A stretch of DNA of 64,000 nt from Deltaproteobacteria bacterium (GTDB lineage: Bacteria; JAGRBM01; JAHCIT01). Each line of letters starts with the position of its first letter. Within the stretch, counting starts at the first letter, position 1. The notes below the pieces were generated by a model. It was not told the DNA's origin. It saw nothing but the letters and a program-made list of their open reading frames with translations, and did no database searches. This document shows positions 26,611 through 35,576 of the stretch, piece by piece. A program made the translations under genes and the position numbers. Location: contig JAHCIT010000005.1 of assembly GCA_026129095.1 (NCBI GenBank), positions 255,753 through 319,752 on the forward strand, read 5' to 3'.

Positions 26611-27731
26611 CGGGAAGGACCGGACCCTCGCGCCTGGACGGCTGGATCATCTGGCCGCTCGCCATGATTTCCGTCGCGTCGGTGATCAATCTCGTGAGCG
26701 CAGGACAGACCATCGCCGGCAGGCCCGTCTGGATTTCGCAGGTGGTTGCCATCGCGGTTGGTGCGGTGATCTTCGGGATCGTTTCGCTGGTGGACCTGAA
26801 GTCCATCGAGCGGTGGGCCTACTGGCTGTATGCGACTGGCATCCTGGTGCTCGCCTCAGTGCATTTCGTGGGATACAGCGCTGGCGGTGCAAAAAGCTGG
26901 CTCAGGCTGGGTCCGGTGGGGCTTCAGCCGTCAGAGCCGATGAAAATCATCCTCATCATCACGCTGGCACGATTGCTGGTCCGGCAGGGACTGGAACGGC
27001 CCGTGGGACTGAGCTCCCTGCCCAAGATACTGGCACTTGCATTACCGCCTCTCGCACTGATCCTGAAGGAGCCGGACGTCGGGACAGCGGTGATTTATGC
27101 CACCATGATCGGAACGCTGATCCTCTTCGCAGGGATCGACACGACGCTGAAACGTCTTGCAGCCGGTTCGATGATCCTCGTTATCGGTGGCCTGTCCTTC
27201 TATGTCTTCATTCTGGATCGCGACCCGCTCCAGCACCTGAAGGCACACCACCGGAAGCGGCTCGTCGCACTTGTCGATCTTGAATCCGATCCCAAAGGTG
27301 TCGGCTACCAGCAGATCCAGGCCAAGATCGCCATCGGCTCAGGTGGCACAGGGGGCCTTGGATGGATGCGCGGCAGGCAGAGCCAGTTTGCCTACGTGCC
27401 CAAGCAGCATACCGATTTCGCCTTCTGTGTGCTGGCCGAGGAGTGGGGATTCACCGGAGCGCTCGCCGTGATCACCTGCTTCTGGATCCTGATACTCCGG
27501 GGGGCCGCAGCCGCCCGCGAATCCCGCGACCCGTTCGGGACGCTCCTCTGCGTGGGGGTCGTGTCCCTTCTTTTCTGGCACATGGTCATCAACCTGGGAA
27601 TGAATCTCGCCGTCATGCCGGTCATCGGCATTCCGCTGCCGGTCATATCCGCTGGAGGAAGCTCCGTGCTGACACTGTTCGCCGGAATGGGCATCATCGC
27701 GGCGGTTTACCGGGACCGGTTCCATTTCTAG
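26607..27731 (+). CDS. rodA: Peptidoglycan glycosyltransferase RodA
   Basis: RodA, the SEDS-family peptidoglycan polymerase paired with PBP2. The 374-residue protein has about ten membrane helices. Family segments include 'GGAKSWLRLG' and 'LQPSEPMKI', 'LKEPDVGTAVIY' carrying the conserved catalytic Asp region, 'QSQFAYVPKQHTDFAFCVLAEEWG', and the C-terminal 'GIPLPVISAGGSS' with 'GMGIIAAVYR'. Translationally coupled to mrdA through a 4-bp overlap and last gene of the shape operon, ending 21 bp before the end of the converging nth gene. Confidence 0.96.
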   Translation: MTGRTGPSRLDGWIIWPLAMISVASVINLVSAGQTIAGRPVWISQVVAIAVGAVIFGIVSLVDLKSIERWAYWLYATGILVLASVHFVGYSAGGAKSWLRLGPVGLQPSEPMKIILIITLARLLVRQGLERPVGLSSLPKILALALPPLALILKEPDVGTAVIYATMIGTLILFAGIDTTLKRLAAGSMILVIGGLSFYVFILDRDPLQHLKAHHRKRLVALVDLESDPKGVGYQQIQAKIAIGSGGTGGLGWMRGRQSQFAYVPKQHTDFAFCVLAEEWGFTGALAVITCFWILILRGAAAARESRDPFGTLLCVGVVSLLFWHMVINLGMNLAVMPVIGIPLPVISAGGSSVLTLFAGMGIIAAVYRDRFHF

Positions 27732-27752
27732 CCGTAGTGCGGATGGCCGGCT

Positions 27753-28427
27753 CTACTTGAGCCCCGGCCCGCTTTTCACACCGACGCGGGGGCAGATATC
27801 CGCCAGGATGCAGCCCTCGCAGCGGGGCTTCCGTGCCGCACAGGTGTCCCGGCCGAGAAAGATCAGACGGTGGGAAAAATTGGTCCACTCGTCTTCCGGC
27901 AACAGGCCCATCAGCTCGAACTCCACCTTGACGGGATCCGTGTGACGGGTGAGACCCAGGCGGCGGGAGAGCCGTCCCACATGCGTATCCACCACGAGTC
28001 CGGGAATATCGAAGGCGTTGCCGCGTACCACGTTGGCTGTCTTGCGGCCGACACCGCGAAGCGAAATGAGGGCGTCCAGTTCCACCGGTACCCTGCCACC
28101 GAACCTTTCAACGATATCCCGGCAGGCCTCCTGTATTGATTTCGCCTTTGAACGGAAGAAACCGGTCGAGCGGATCAGCTTCTCGATTTCCCCGATATCG
28201 GCACGGGCGAATGCCTCTGCCGTGGGGAACCGGGCAAACAGGGCTGGTGTCACCATGTTGACCCGCACATCCGTACACTGGGCCGACAGGATTGTTGCCA
28301 CGAGCAGCTGGAGCGGCCCCTCATGGACAAGCGCGCACTCGGGATCCCTGTACCGGCGCTTGAGACGCCGGACCACTTCCAGGGCACGGGTCCGCCTGGC
28401 CACGGCTGTTTCACGGGATTTAGCCAT
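27753..28427 (-). CDS. nth: Endonuclease III
   Basis: Endonuclease III, a DNA glycosylase/AP lyase for oxidised pyrimidines in base-excision repair. It has 224 residues from ATG 28427. The helix-hairpin-helix is 'LISLRGVGRKTANVV' carrying the catalytic Lys, and the catalytic Asp is in 'LVVDTHVGR'. The C-terminal [4Fe-4S] loop is C-x6-C-x2-C-x5-C ('CAARKPRCEGCILADIC'). The longer in-frame extension upstream (to 28583) is Arg/Cys-rich and overlaps the next gene, so it is rejected. The start overlaps the 3' end of the upstream PLP-enzyme gene by 8 bp. Confidence 0.96.
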   Translation of the reverse strand: MAKSRETAVARRTRALEVVRRLKRRYRDPECALVHEGPLQLLVATILSAQCTDVRVNMVTPALFARFPTAEAFARADIGEIEKLIRSTGFFRSKAKSIQEACRDIVERFGGRVPVELDALISLRGVGRKTANVVRGNAFDIPGLVVDTHVGRLSRRLGLTRHTDPVKVEFELMGLLPEDEWTNFSHRLIFLGRDTCAARKPRCEGCILADICPRVGVKSGPGLK

Positions 28428-29532
28428 TACCAGGCCCCGCTTGAGCGAACAGGGAGCGTACCGGATCCGGAAGCGCCGTCTCTGGTACCGCTGCAAGCCC
28501 TCCCGACATGTCCGCACTGCTGTAGGTGTTCCAGAACATCGCCGGCCCCTTGCAGCCACGCGCACGGTGCAGCAGCGCCGCAAGAGTTTTCCCCGTATAA
28601 GTGGTTTCGAGACTCAACCCTTCGCTCTCCCCGGCCCGGCGGACCGCCTCGCGTGACGCCGCCGTCGGGTCGCCATAGCAGCGGCCCAGATAGCCGGTCT
28701 CGAACCGCAGCCGTGCACGGGAAACGGGAGGTAACGGACGGCCCGTGAGCGACTGGAGCTTTCGGTGACCGGCTTCGGCCAGCAGCCAGACAACGTATGG
28801 GTTGCTCAGGGGCCGCTCCACAACCTGCACGGCTCGAACATTCACGTCTGCTTCCGCCAGATGAAACCCGAGCAGCAATCCTGCTGCCGTTCCGCCAGAA
28901 CCCGCCGCGACAAAAACATCGGACGGGAGGGGACATTCCCCCGCTTTCGCCTGACCGACCAGTTCCAGTGCCGCTCCGGCATAGGCCAGCACGGTAAGCG
29001 GTGTCGAACCGCCCGGAACCAGGACATACGTCCGGTTACCAGGCAGGAATGTACGGCCCGCTTCCGCCGCGATCCGCGCCGCCATTTCTGCCGGGCCGGA
29101 TACGGGCACGATGTCCGCCCCGAAGGAGTGCAAAAGGCGCTGAACCTCCACCACATGCGGCGTCAGCGGCTGGGGCATCACATAACCAGTGGTCCCGATC
29201 CCGAAGCTCCGGGCAAAAGCCGCCGTGGCCAGCACATGATGGGAGCCCCAGCCTCCACCTGTGACAATCCGTTTCAACCCGCGGCGGAAAACTTCCGGGA
29301 AAACCAGTTCCAGCTTCCGGACCTTGTTGCCGCCATAGAGGCCAGAACTGGTATCGTCGCACTTGAGCCATATCTCCGCCCCCGTTTCACGCGACAAACC
29401 CCCTGCCCGTTTTACTGGCGTCGGAAAGCGCCCAAGCGGTTCGGCGGGCAATCGGCCAGCGAGCTCCGGAGCAAAGCGGTACAAGGCGTCGGGCGGCATC
29501 AGCAGGAAAGGTAGCATGGAGCCGGGCGTCAT
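28420..29532 (-). CDS. PLP enzyme, D-cysteine desulfhydrase/ACC deaminase family
   Basis: A 370-residue fold-type II PLP enzyme of the D-cysteine desulfhydrase / 1-aminocyclopropane-1-carboxylate deaminase family. The PLP lysine lies in 'YGGNKVRKLE' (about residue 69). 'GGWGSHHVLATAAFA' matches the Asn/Gly-rich substrate and PLP-phosphate region, although it reads GWGSHH where the characterised enzymes usually have G-x-x-Q/S-N-H. 'AAGSGGTAAGLLLG' is the phosphate-binding glycine loop. Substrate is uncertain: D-cysteine, ACC or another small amino acid. ATGs at residues 6 and 12 are alternative starts. Divergent from the UGDH gene with only 45 bp between. Confidence 0.83.
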   Translation of the reverse strand: MTPGSMLPFLLMPPDALYRFAPELAGRLPAEPLGRFPTPVKRAGGLSRETGAEIWLKCDDTSSGLYGGNKVRKLELVFPEVFRRGLKRIVTGGGWGSHHVLATAAFARSFGIGTTGYVMPQPLTPHVVEVQRLLHSFGADIVPVSGPAEMAARIAAEAGRTFLPGNRTYVLVPGGSTPLTVLAYAGAALELVGQAKAGECPLPSDVFVAAGSGGTAAGLLLGFHLAEADVNVRAVQVVERPLSNPYVVWLLAEAGHRKLQSLTGRPLPPVSRARLRFETGYLGRCYGDPTAASREAVRRAGESEGLSLETTYTGKTLAALLHRARGCKGPAMFWNTYSSADMSGGLAAVPETALPDPVRSLFAQAGPGNG

Positions 29533-29577
29533 TGGCGAAATCCCGTTCGGGACCGTCTACAATCATCGCCAGAGCCT

Positions 29578-30885
29578 ATGCGGATAGCAGTTATCGGAGC
29601 CGGTTATGTGGGTCTTGTGACGGGGACGTGTCTCGCCGAGACGGGAAACGACGTGGTTCTGGTGGACACGGACCCGGAGAAGATCAAAGTCCTGCGGCGT
29701 GGCGAGTGCCCCATCTACGAGGCAGGCCTGGAGCGCCTGATCCAGAGAAACGTGAAGGGCGACCGGCTCGCCTTTACCACGGATACGGCTTCCGCCGTGA
29801 AGGGCCGGCAGGTGGTATTCATCTGCGTTTCGACCCCGCCGGGCGAAAACGGCCAGTGCGATACCCGGAACATTGAATCGGCTGCCCGCGCACTGGCACC
29901 CGCACTGGCAGCAAATACCATCGTAGCCCTGAAAAGTACCGCTCCTGTAGGAACGACAGCGAAAATACGCGAGTGGATTTCTGCCGGAACACAAACCCCG
30001 TTCCATGTGGCGTCAAACCCCGAGTTCCTCAAGGAAGGAACGGCGGTCAATGATTTCCTCAAGCCCGACCGGATCATCATCGGTTCCGACAATCCGGTGG
30101 TGTTCGAAACACTGGAGGCACTCTACGCGCCATTTGTGCGTACCAACAAACCCATACTGCGGATGGATATCGCCAGCAGCGAACTCTCCAAATATGCCGC
30201 AAACGCCTACCTCGCCATGCGTATTTCGTACGTGAATGAACTGGCGTTGCTTACTGGCCGGGTTGGAGCCGATATCTCCGCCGTTCGTCGCGCCATCGGC
30301 AGCGATCCGCGCATCGGCGAAGGGTTTCTGTTCCCCGGGCCGGGCTATGGCGGATCGTGTTTCCCAAAAGACGTCCTGGCCTACCGGGAGCTTGGCCGGT
30401 CGGCGGGACTCACACTGGAGCTGGCCGAAGCAACCCACCGCGTAAATGAGCGCCAGAAGCAATACGTGCTGGAACGGACTATCGAAGCACTCGGTGGCCA
30501 GCCGAAGGGGAAGCGTGCAGCTATCTGGGGGCTTTCGTTCAAGGCCGGAACCGACGACTGCCGGGATTCAGCTTCGCTCACCGTGATTGAGGGGTTGCAT
30601 TCGGCAGGCGTTCTGGTCACCGGCTACGACCCTGAGGCCCGCGAACGGAATCTGGGCGACGTGGCCCGCCATGTCCGTCTGGTGCAGAAACCGTACGACG
30701 CGCTTGAGGATGCCGACGTGCTTGTGATTCTGACCGAGTGGAACGAATTCCGCGAGCCGGACTTTGAGCGGATGAAGTCGCTGCTGAAGTCGCCCGTTGT
30801 CGTTGATGGCCGGAACCTGTACCGGAAGAACCGGATCGAATCACTCGGTTTCCGCTACTTTGGTATCGGGGGCCACCGTACGTGA
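29578..30885 (+). CDS. ugd: UDP-glucose 6-dehydrogenase
   Basis: UDP-glucose 6-dehydrogenase, oxidising UDP-glucose to UDP-glucuronate with 2 NAD+. The 435-residue protein has the N-terminal NAD motif 'GAGYVGLVTG' (residues 7-16), 'STAPVGTT' in the middle, the catalytic Cys261 in 'GYGGSCFPKD' and the C-terminal UDP-binding domain with 'GLSFKAGTDDCRDSAS'. The next gene overlaps by 4 bp and encodes a UXS-like decarboxylase, which uses UDP-glucuronate, so the pair should make UDP-xylose for surface glycan synthesis. Confidence 0.95.
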   Translation: MRIAVIGAGYVGLVTGTCLAETGNDVVLVDTDPEKIKVLRRGECPIYEAGLERLIQRNVKGDRLAFTTDTASAVKGRQVVFICVSTPPGENGQCDTRNIESAARALAPALAANTIVALKSTAPVGTTAKIREWISAGTQTPFHVASNPEFLKEGTAVNDFLKPDRIIIGSDNPVVFETLEALYAPFVRTNKPILRMDIASSELSKYAANAYLAMRISYVNELALLTGRVGADISAVRRAIGSDPRIGEGFLFPGPGYGGSCFPKDVLAYRELGRSAGLTLELAEATHRVNERQKQYVLERTIEALGGQPKGKRAAIWGLSFKAGTDDCRDSASLTVIEGLHSAGVLVTGYDPEARERNLGDVARHVRLVQKPYDALEDADVLVILTEWNEFREPDFERMKSLLKSPVVVDGRNLYRKNRIESLGFRYFGIGGHRT

Positions 30886-31847
30886 CTGTCCCAAACCTTG
30901 CGGATTTCTACCGGGGTGGCGCCGTTGTTATTGCCGGTGGCGCCGGCTTCATCGGCTCACACCTTGCAGAACGGCTGATGGCTCTGGGCGCGGGCGTCAC
31001 GGTCATTGACAATGAACTGACAGGTTCGAGAAAGAATCTTGCCGGCAGCCCGGCCGTCACGTTCATCCGGGCAGACGTGACCGAGCCGCTGCCTCCGCTG
31101 CCCCCGAAACCTGCCGCCGTTTTCAATCTCGCTTCGGCGGCCTCCCCGGTTCATTACACGAAATACGCCATCGAGACGCTCCGTGCCGGCTCAAAGGGAA
31201 CGGAAAACCTGCTCGACCTGGCTGAAAAATCCGGGGCCGTATTCGTGCAGGCCTCCACAAGCGAGGTTTACGGCGACCCTGATATCCACCCCCAGCCCGA
31301 AACCTACTGGGGCCGGGTAAATCCCGTGGGGCCCCGCTCCATGTACGACGAGGCAAAACGCTACGGGGAGGCCCTGTGCGCCGCCTATGAACGAAGCCGC
31401 GGTGCCAACGTCCGGATTGCCCGCATTTTCAATACGTATGGGCCACGAATGCAGCTTGATGATGGGCGCGTGGTGCCCAACTTCATCGCACAGGCTCTCC
31501 GGGGCCAGCCGCTCACTGTATATGGAGACGGGAAACAGACCCGCTCGTTCTGCTACGTGAGCGACCTGGTGGACGGCCTGCTCAGGCTTGGGGCGTCGGA
31601 CGTGCGCGGCCCGGTGAACCTGGGGACTGGCGATGAGCGCACCATTCTGGACTTCGCCGGACTGATCCGGAAACTTACCGGCGCACAATCGGAAATTGCC
31701 TTCCGGCCGCTGCCCACGGACGATCCGCTGCAGCGCAAGCCCGACAACACCCGCGCCCGGCAGCTTCTTGGATGGGAACCGGTAGTGCCGCTGGAAGATG
31801 GCCTTAAAGAGACAATCCGCTACTTCCAGAAGGTCATGGGAGCCTGA
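30882..31847 (+). CDS. UDP-glucuronate decarboxylase (UDP-xylose synthase)
   Basis: An extended SDR of 321 residues very like UDP-xylose synthase, which decarboxylates UDP-glucuronate to UDP-xylose. NAD motif 'GGAGFIGSHLAE' lies near residue 18-29, the catalytic serine/threonine in 'QASTSEVYGD', and the catalytic Tyr155/Lys159 in 'MYDEAKRYGE'. Nearby 'GPRMQLDDGRVVPNFI' and 'YGDGKQTRSFCYVSDLVDG' are typical UXS segments. Start (GTG 30882) overlaps ugd by 4 bp. Substrate assignment combines family similarity with the ugd neighbour. Confidence 0.92.
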   Translation: MTVPNLADFYRGGAVVIAGGAGFIGSHLAERLMALGAGVTVIDNELTGSRKNLAGSPAVTFIRADVTEPLPPLPPKPAAVFNLASAASPVHYTKYAIETLRAGSKGTENLLDLAEKSGAVFVQASTSEVYGDPDIHPQPETYWGRVNPVGPRSMYDEAKRYGEALCAAYERSRGANVRIARIFNTYGPRMQLDDGRVVPNFIAQALRGQPLTVYGDGKQTRSFCYVSDLVDGLLRLGASDVRGPVNLGTGDERTILDFAGLIRKLTGAQSEIAFRPLPTDDPLQRKPDNTRARQLLGWEPVVPLEDGLKETIRYFQKVMGA

Positions 31848-31886
31848 CTATCGCCCTTCCCTCTCCGCTCGACTATCTATCTCTCC

Positions 31887-32579
31887 ATGCCCGAACTCAC
31901 GGTTATCATTCCCTGCTACAATGAGCGCGAGACGATCCGCGAGATCGTCTCGCGGGTGCTCGCCACGGGCTATGATCTTGAAATCGTCATCGTCGACGAC
32001 GGTTCGACTGATGGCACCCGCGACCTGCTGTCTTCCCTGGAGAGTCCGAAGGTCCGCGTGGTGCTCCAGCCGCACAACATGGGAAAAGGGGCCGCCCTCC
32101 GGCGCGGCATAGAGGAGGCCAAGGGCAAATTCGTGATCATTCAGGACGCAGATCTCGAATACGACCCGGCCGACTACAGCCGCCTGCTGGAACCCATGCG
32201 TACGGGACAGTACGACGCCATCTACGGGAGCCGGTACGCCGATGGCTGGCGCGGCAAGTCGCCTTTCTGGCACTTCTTCGTGAACTGGACACTCACGACG
32301 ATCGGCAATCTGGTCTTCGACCTTGATCTCACCGACATGGAATCCTGCTACAAGTGCTTCCGGCGGGATCTCATCCAGGATGTCCCCCTCAAGTCCAACC
32401 GGTTCGGTTTTGAGCCGGAAGTCACGGCCAAGCTCGCCCGGCGCGGGGCACGACTTGCCGAAGTGCCTATCAGCTATGACCGGCGGGGTTTTGACGAGGG
32501 CAAGAAGATTGGCTGGAAGGACGGCTTCGCCGCCCTCTGGCACATTGTGCACTTCGGCTGGCTGTCGCGGGAATACTAG
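31887..32579 (+). CDS. Family 2 glycosyltransferase (DPM1-like)
   Basis: A 230-residue GT2 glycosyltransferase with GT-A fold. Nucleotide-sugar binding motifs are '[12 protein letters not shown]' near the N-terminus, 'VDDGSTDGT' and the metal-binding '[10 protein letters not shown]' (DxD-like). It resembles dolichol/undecaprenyl-phosphate mannose or glucose synthases without the C-terminal membrane helices; the '[11 protein letters not shown]' and '[10 protein letters not shown]' segments are typical. It follows the UXS gene by 39 bp and probably uses a nucleotide sugar to load a lipid carrier or a glycan. Confidence 0.88.
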   Translation: MPELTVIIPCYNERETIREIVSRVLATGYDLEIVIVDDGSTDGTRDLLSSLESPKVRVVLQPHNMGKGAALRRGIEEAKGKFVIIQDADLEYDPADYSRLLEPMRTGQYDAIYGSRYADGWRGKSPFWHFFVNWTLTTIGNLVFDLDLTDMESCYKCFRRDLIQDVPLKSNRFGFEPEVTAKLARRGARLAEVPISYDRRGFDEGKKIGWKDGFAALWHIVHFGWLSREY

Positions 32580-32652
32580 GAAAACTACTTGAAGACGACA
32601 GTATCACCCGGCGCCAGACACTGTCAGTGATCCGGGCTGCGTGATTTGGGCG

Positions 32653-33288
32653 TCAGTACTTCACAGAACAGCCATAGGCCTGGGTCGAGGCCGTGGCCAC
32701 CGGCTTTCCTGCCATTGCCTCATCAAGGGCCTGCGAGACGTAGTTGACCGACTTCGGAATGTCCTTCTGGTCGGTAGAACGCTTGCTGTCGATGGCCCCG
32801 GCATAGATGAGATCCCCCTTGGGATCGATGACAAACATATGCGGTGTCGTCTTGGCATCATAAGCCCGGCCGATCTTCCCCTCCGGGTCCAGTATCACGG
32901 CTGTGGGGGACGCGTTGTGTTTCTTCACGTCGGCATTGGCTTCTTCTGGTGTCGAATAGCCCTGTTTTCCAGGTGCGGATGAAATGACGCTCAGCCAGAT
33001 GGTTTCCTTTTCCGTGTATTTTTTCTGCAAGCCCTGCATGTTGCCGCTGTCATAGTGCTTGGCCACATATGGACAGCCATGGTTCAGCCACTCGAGCACT
33101 ACATATTTTCCCCGGTAATCGGACAGGTTGTAATCCTTTCCATCACTGCCCTTCCCGGTAAACGACGGGGCAGGTTTGCCGATCTCAAGCGCCGATGCCC
33201 TGCTGCTCATCAGCACACTGATACCGGCGCCCATCGCCACCAGCGTCATCACTGCCGCTATTCCCTGTATCCACGTTTTCTTCTTCAT
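32653..33288 (-). CDS. Periplasmic thioredoxin-like/redoxin protein
   Basis: A 211-residue AhpC/TSA-Redoxin-fold protein with an N-terminal signal or anchor (about residues 1-35, 'MKKKTWIQG' then hydrophobic). The redoxin start 'EIGKPAPSFTGKGSDGKDYNLSDYRGKYVVLEWLNHGCPYV' appears in parts, with one peroxidatic-position cysteine in 'NHGCPYVAKHY'. No CxxC is present, so a one-Cys peroxidase or a redox-inactive carrier is possible rather than a thioredoxin reductase partner. A second Cys lies near the C-terminus ('AYGCSVKY'). It lies 80 bp downstream of the DsbD-like gene on the same strand. Confidence 0.85.
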   Translation of the reverse strand: MKKKTWIQGIAAVMTLVAMGAGISVLMSSRASALEIGKPAPSFTGKGSDGKDYNLSDYRGKYVVLEWLNHGCPYVAKHYDSGNMQGLQKKYTEKETIWLSVISSAPGKQGYSTPEEANADVKKHNASPTAVILDPEGKIGRAYDAKTTPHMFVIDPKGDLIYAGAIDSKRSTDQKDIPKSVNYVSQALDEAMAGKPVATASTQAYGCSVKY

Positions 33289-33368
33289 GGTGTCCAACCT
33301 CGCTGAAAGTCCAGTTGCGGATTTCCTACCACGGTCCGGCCGGAATGTCCCCCGTGCTGCCTCCCCGC

Positions 33369-35462
33369 TCACCGGGGAGATTGAACGGCGTTAATCACGA
33401 TGGAAGCCGTAAGGACCGGCGGCAGGAGCTCGACCCGGCCGGAAATACCTTCCGGATACCAGGCATAGGTGGGCACGCTGTTGCGGCCGAGCCGGGCGAG
33501 ACTCCCCGCGATCACACTGTCTTTCTGCGTCCAGTCGGCCTTCAAAACGGTGGCTTCCGCGACACCAAATGCAGCCCGCACATCATCACGGGAGAAAACC
33601 GTCCGCTCGTTCACCTGGCAGGTGATGCACCAGGCGGCGGTATAGTTGACGAAGAGGGGTTTTCCCGAAACAGCTAGCTCTGCCTCCGGCGACCAGGGTT
33701 TCCAGAACGCATCCGCCGATGGGGCGCCGCTGACCGCTACCGCAGGCGGCCGGGCGGTTGCGGCAAGTCCAATCGCCCCGGCAAGGAAAGCCATCGCTGC
33801 CACTACGGGCAACGGGCGTAACTGGAACTGCGTCCGCCCCCAGAGCCATCCGGCAATGGCGAGCAGCCATAGCGCCCATAGCAACCGGACTGCATTGTCC
33901 ACTCCGGACAGATGGCCGTAGACCCACAGCAGCCAGATGCCAGTTCCATAGAGCGGGAACGCCATCACGCGCCGGAAGGTGTCAAGCCACGGACCGGGGC
34001 GCGGGAGTTTTTCCAGCCAGGCGGGAAACTCCGACAACACGACATAGGGCGTGGCCATTCCGGCTCCCAGTCCCGCGAATACAGCCACCGCAGAAACAGC
34101 GGGCTGCGTCAGGGCAAAGCCCAGCGCCGGTCCCATGAACGGTGCCGTGCAGGGTGTGGCGACGACCGTCGCCAGAACGCCGGTAAGAAACGACCCGCCA
34201 TAACCTCCGCCGGCCGAACTGCCCAGGCGCGTGAACGAAAGACCGATTTCGTACAAACCGGACAGGCTCAGCGCCAGTGCGAACAGCAGCATGACCAGTG
34301 CGGCGACAAAGCCGGGCGACTGCAACTGGAAGCCCCAGCCAAGCTGCTCGCCTCCCGCCCGGAGCAGCAGTAGCGCAGCGGCCAGCACGGCAAAGGCCGC
34401 CATGACACCCGAAGCGAACACCCATCCATGCCGCCGGACACGGGCCGGATCGGAATCCGCCTGCTCGACAAAACCCAGTATTTTCAGTGTCAGCACCGGG
34501 AAAACGCACGGCATGAGGTTCAGAAGCAGGCCGCCCATGAAGGCAAAAAGAATGGCGAGCAGGAGACCTGGACCTGCCCGGTCCATGCCCCCGGATCGCA
34601 CTGCCTCGAATGAGAATGCCTTCCGGGTTCCGTCTGGCAGTTTCCCGGCGAGCAGTCCGGGCAGAACCGTTACCGGTGACGGATGCATCGCTTCCTTCGG
34701 CACGGAAACCCGCACGACCTCGTTGGCGGCTTCGACCTTCTGCGGGGCAGCGTTCACGAGGATGCCTTCGGTTTCGGGAAAGAGCCGGAGTGTTCCCGGA
34801 TCGACCCCGCCCAGCACGTTACGCCGGACCACAACAGTGACCATGCCGCTCCGGTCTTCCACCACTGCGGCGCCCGCCGGTAGCGAATGAGGCCGGGTGG
34901 CGCGGGCTGCCTCGAAGAGCGGTCCGTGCGGACCGGGCCGGGGAGCGGTTTCCACGGGGATCACAAGTTCGAGCCGTGCCGAGCCAGGAATACAGTCCTC
35001 GCGGCACACGAGCCATTTGGCTTCCGTCACAAGGCGAACCGTCTCACCGGGGACCGCGGAGCTGTCCAAGGCAAATTCGACCGGGAAGACCACTTCTCCC
35101 TCGTAGCCATAGTTCAGCAGTGGCCCGACCGGAATCCGCTCCGGCGCGGGCCAGTGAAGCGCGCCGGCCGTCACCTCCGGTGGCAACTCCCACTCAAAGC
35201 GTGGCGCCTCGCCCGAATCGCCGGGGTTCTTCCAGTAAACGTGCCATTCGGGATCGAGCGTGAACTTCACCCCGGCTTCAAACTGGCTGCCGGGAGAGAG
35301 GGCAGCGGAGTCGGCCACCAGTTCCACTGTCACATGATCGCGCCGGACTGGTCCTGAAACCCCGGCAGGCACTGCCGATTCGCCGGCATGGGACGATATC
35401 GCTGACAGCAGCCAGAGAAATAACCCGAACGCCGGCACCCGGCCCTGGAGGGCAAAATTCAC
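33369..35462 (-). CDS. DsbD-family protein-disulfide reductase
   Basis: A 697-residue DsbD/ScsB-like inner-membrane reductant conduit. Signal peptide (about 1-27), a periplasmic DsbD_N-like domain (about 30-260: 'GVKFTLDPEWHVYWKNPGDSG'), about eight membrane helices (about 300-570) with the pattern 'MPCVFPVLTLKI' and 'CTAPFMGPALGFAL', and a C-terminal thioredoxin domain with CxxC at C612/C615 ('AAWCITCQVNE'). Such proteins move electrons from cytoplasmic thioredoxin to periplasmic substrates. The downstream redoxin is a likely client. Confidence 0.9.
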   Translation of the reverse strand: MNFALQGRVPAFGLFLWLLSAISSHAGESAVPAGVSGPVRRDHVTVELVADSAALSPGSQFEAGVKFTLDPEWHVYWKNPGDSGEAPRFEWELPPEVTAGALHWPAPERIPVGPLLNYGYEGEVVFPVEFALDSSAVPGETVRLVTEAKWLVCREDCIPGSARLELVIPVETAPRPGPHGPLFEAARATRPHSLPAGAAVVEDRSGMVTVVVRRNVLGGVDPGTLRLFPETEGILVNAAPQKVEAANEVVRVSVPKEAMHPSPVTVLPGLLAGKLPDGTRKAFSFEAVRSGGMDRAGPGLLLAILFAFMGGLLLNLMPCVFPVLTLKILGFVEQADSDPARVRRHGWVFASGVMAAFAVLAAALLLLRAGGEQLGWGFQLQSPGFVAALVMLLFALALSLSGLYEIGLSFTRLGSSAGGGYGGSFLTGVLATVVATPCTAPFMGPALGFALTQPAVSAVAVFAGLGAGMATPYVVLSEFPAWLEKLPRPGPWLDTFRRVMAFPLYGTGIWLLWVYGHLSGVDNAVRLLWALWLLAIAGWLWGRTQFQLRPLPVVAAMAFLAGAIGLAATARPPAVAVSGAPSADAFWKPWSPEAELAVSGKPLFVNYTAAWCITCQVNERTVFSRDDVRAAFGVAEATVLKADWTQKDSVIAGSLARLGRNSVPTYAWYPEGISGRVELLPPVLTASIVINAVQSPR

Positions 35463-35576
35463 GGCGCCACTTTAGGCGATCCTGCTGCCATGGGCATTAC
35501 CAATCCATTCACCCATATTACGGCACCTGCCATTCTGGATGCTGCCATGCCGGTATGTGAAGCAGTATCAGGCCGG

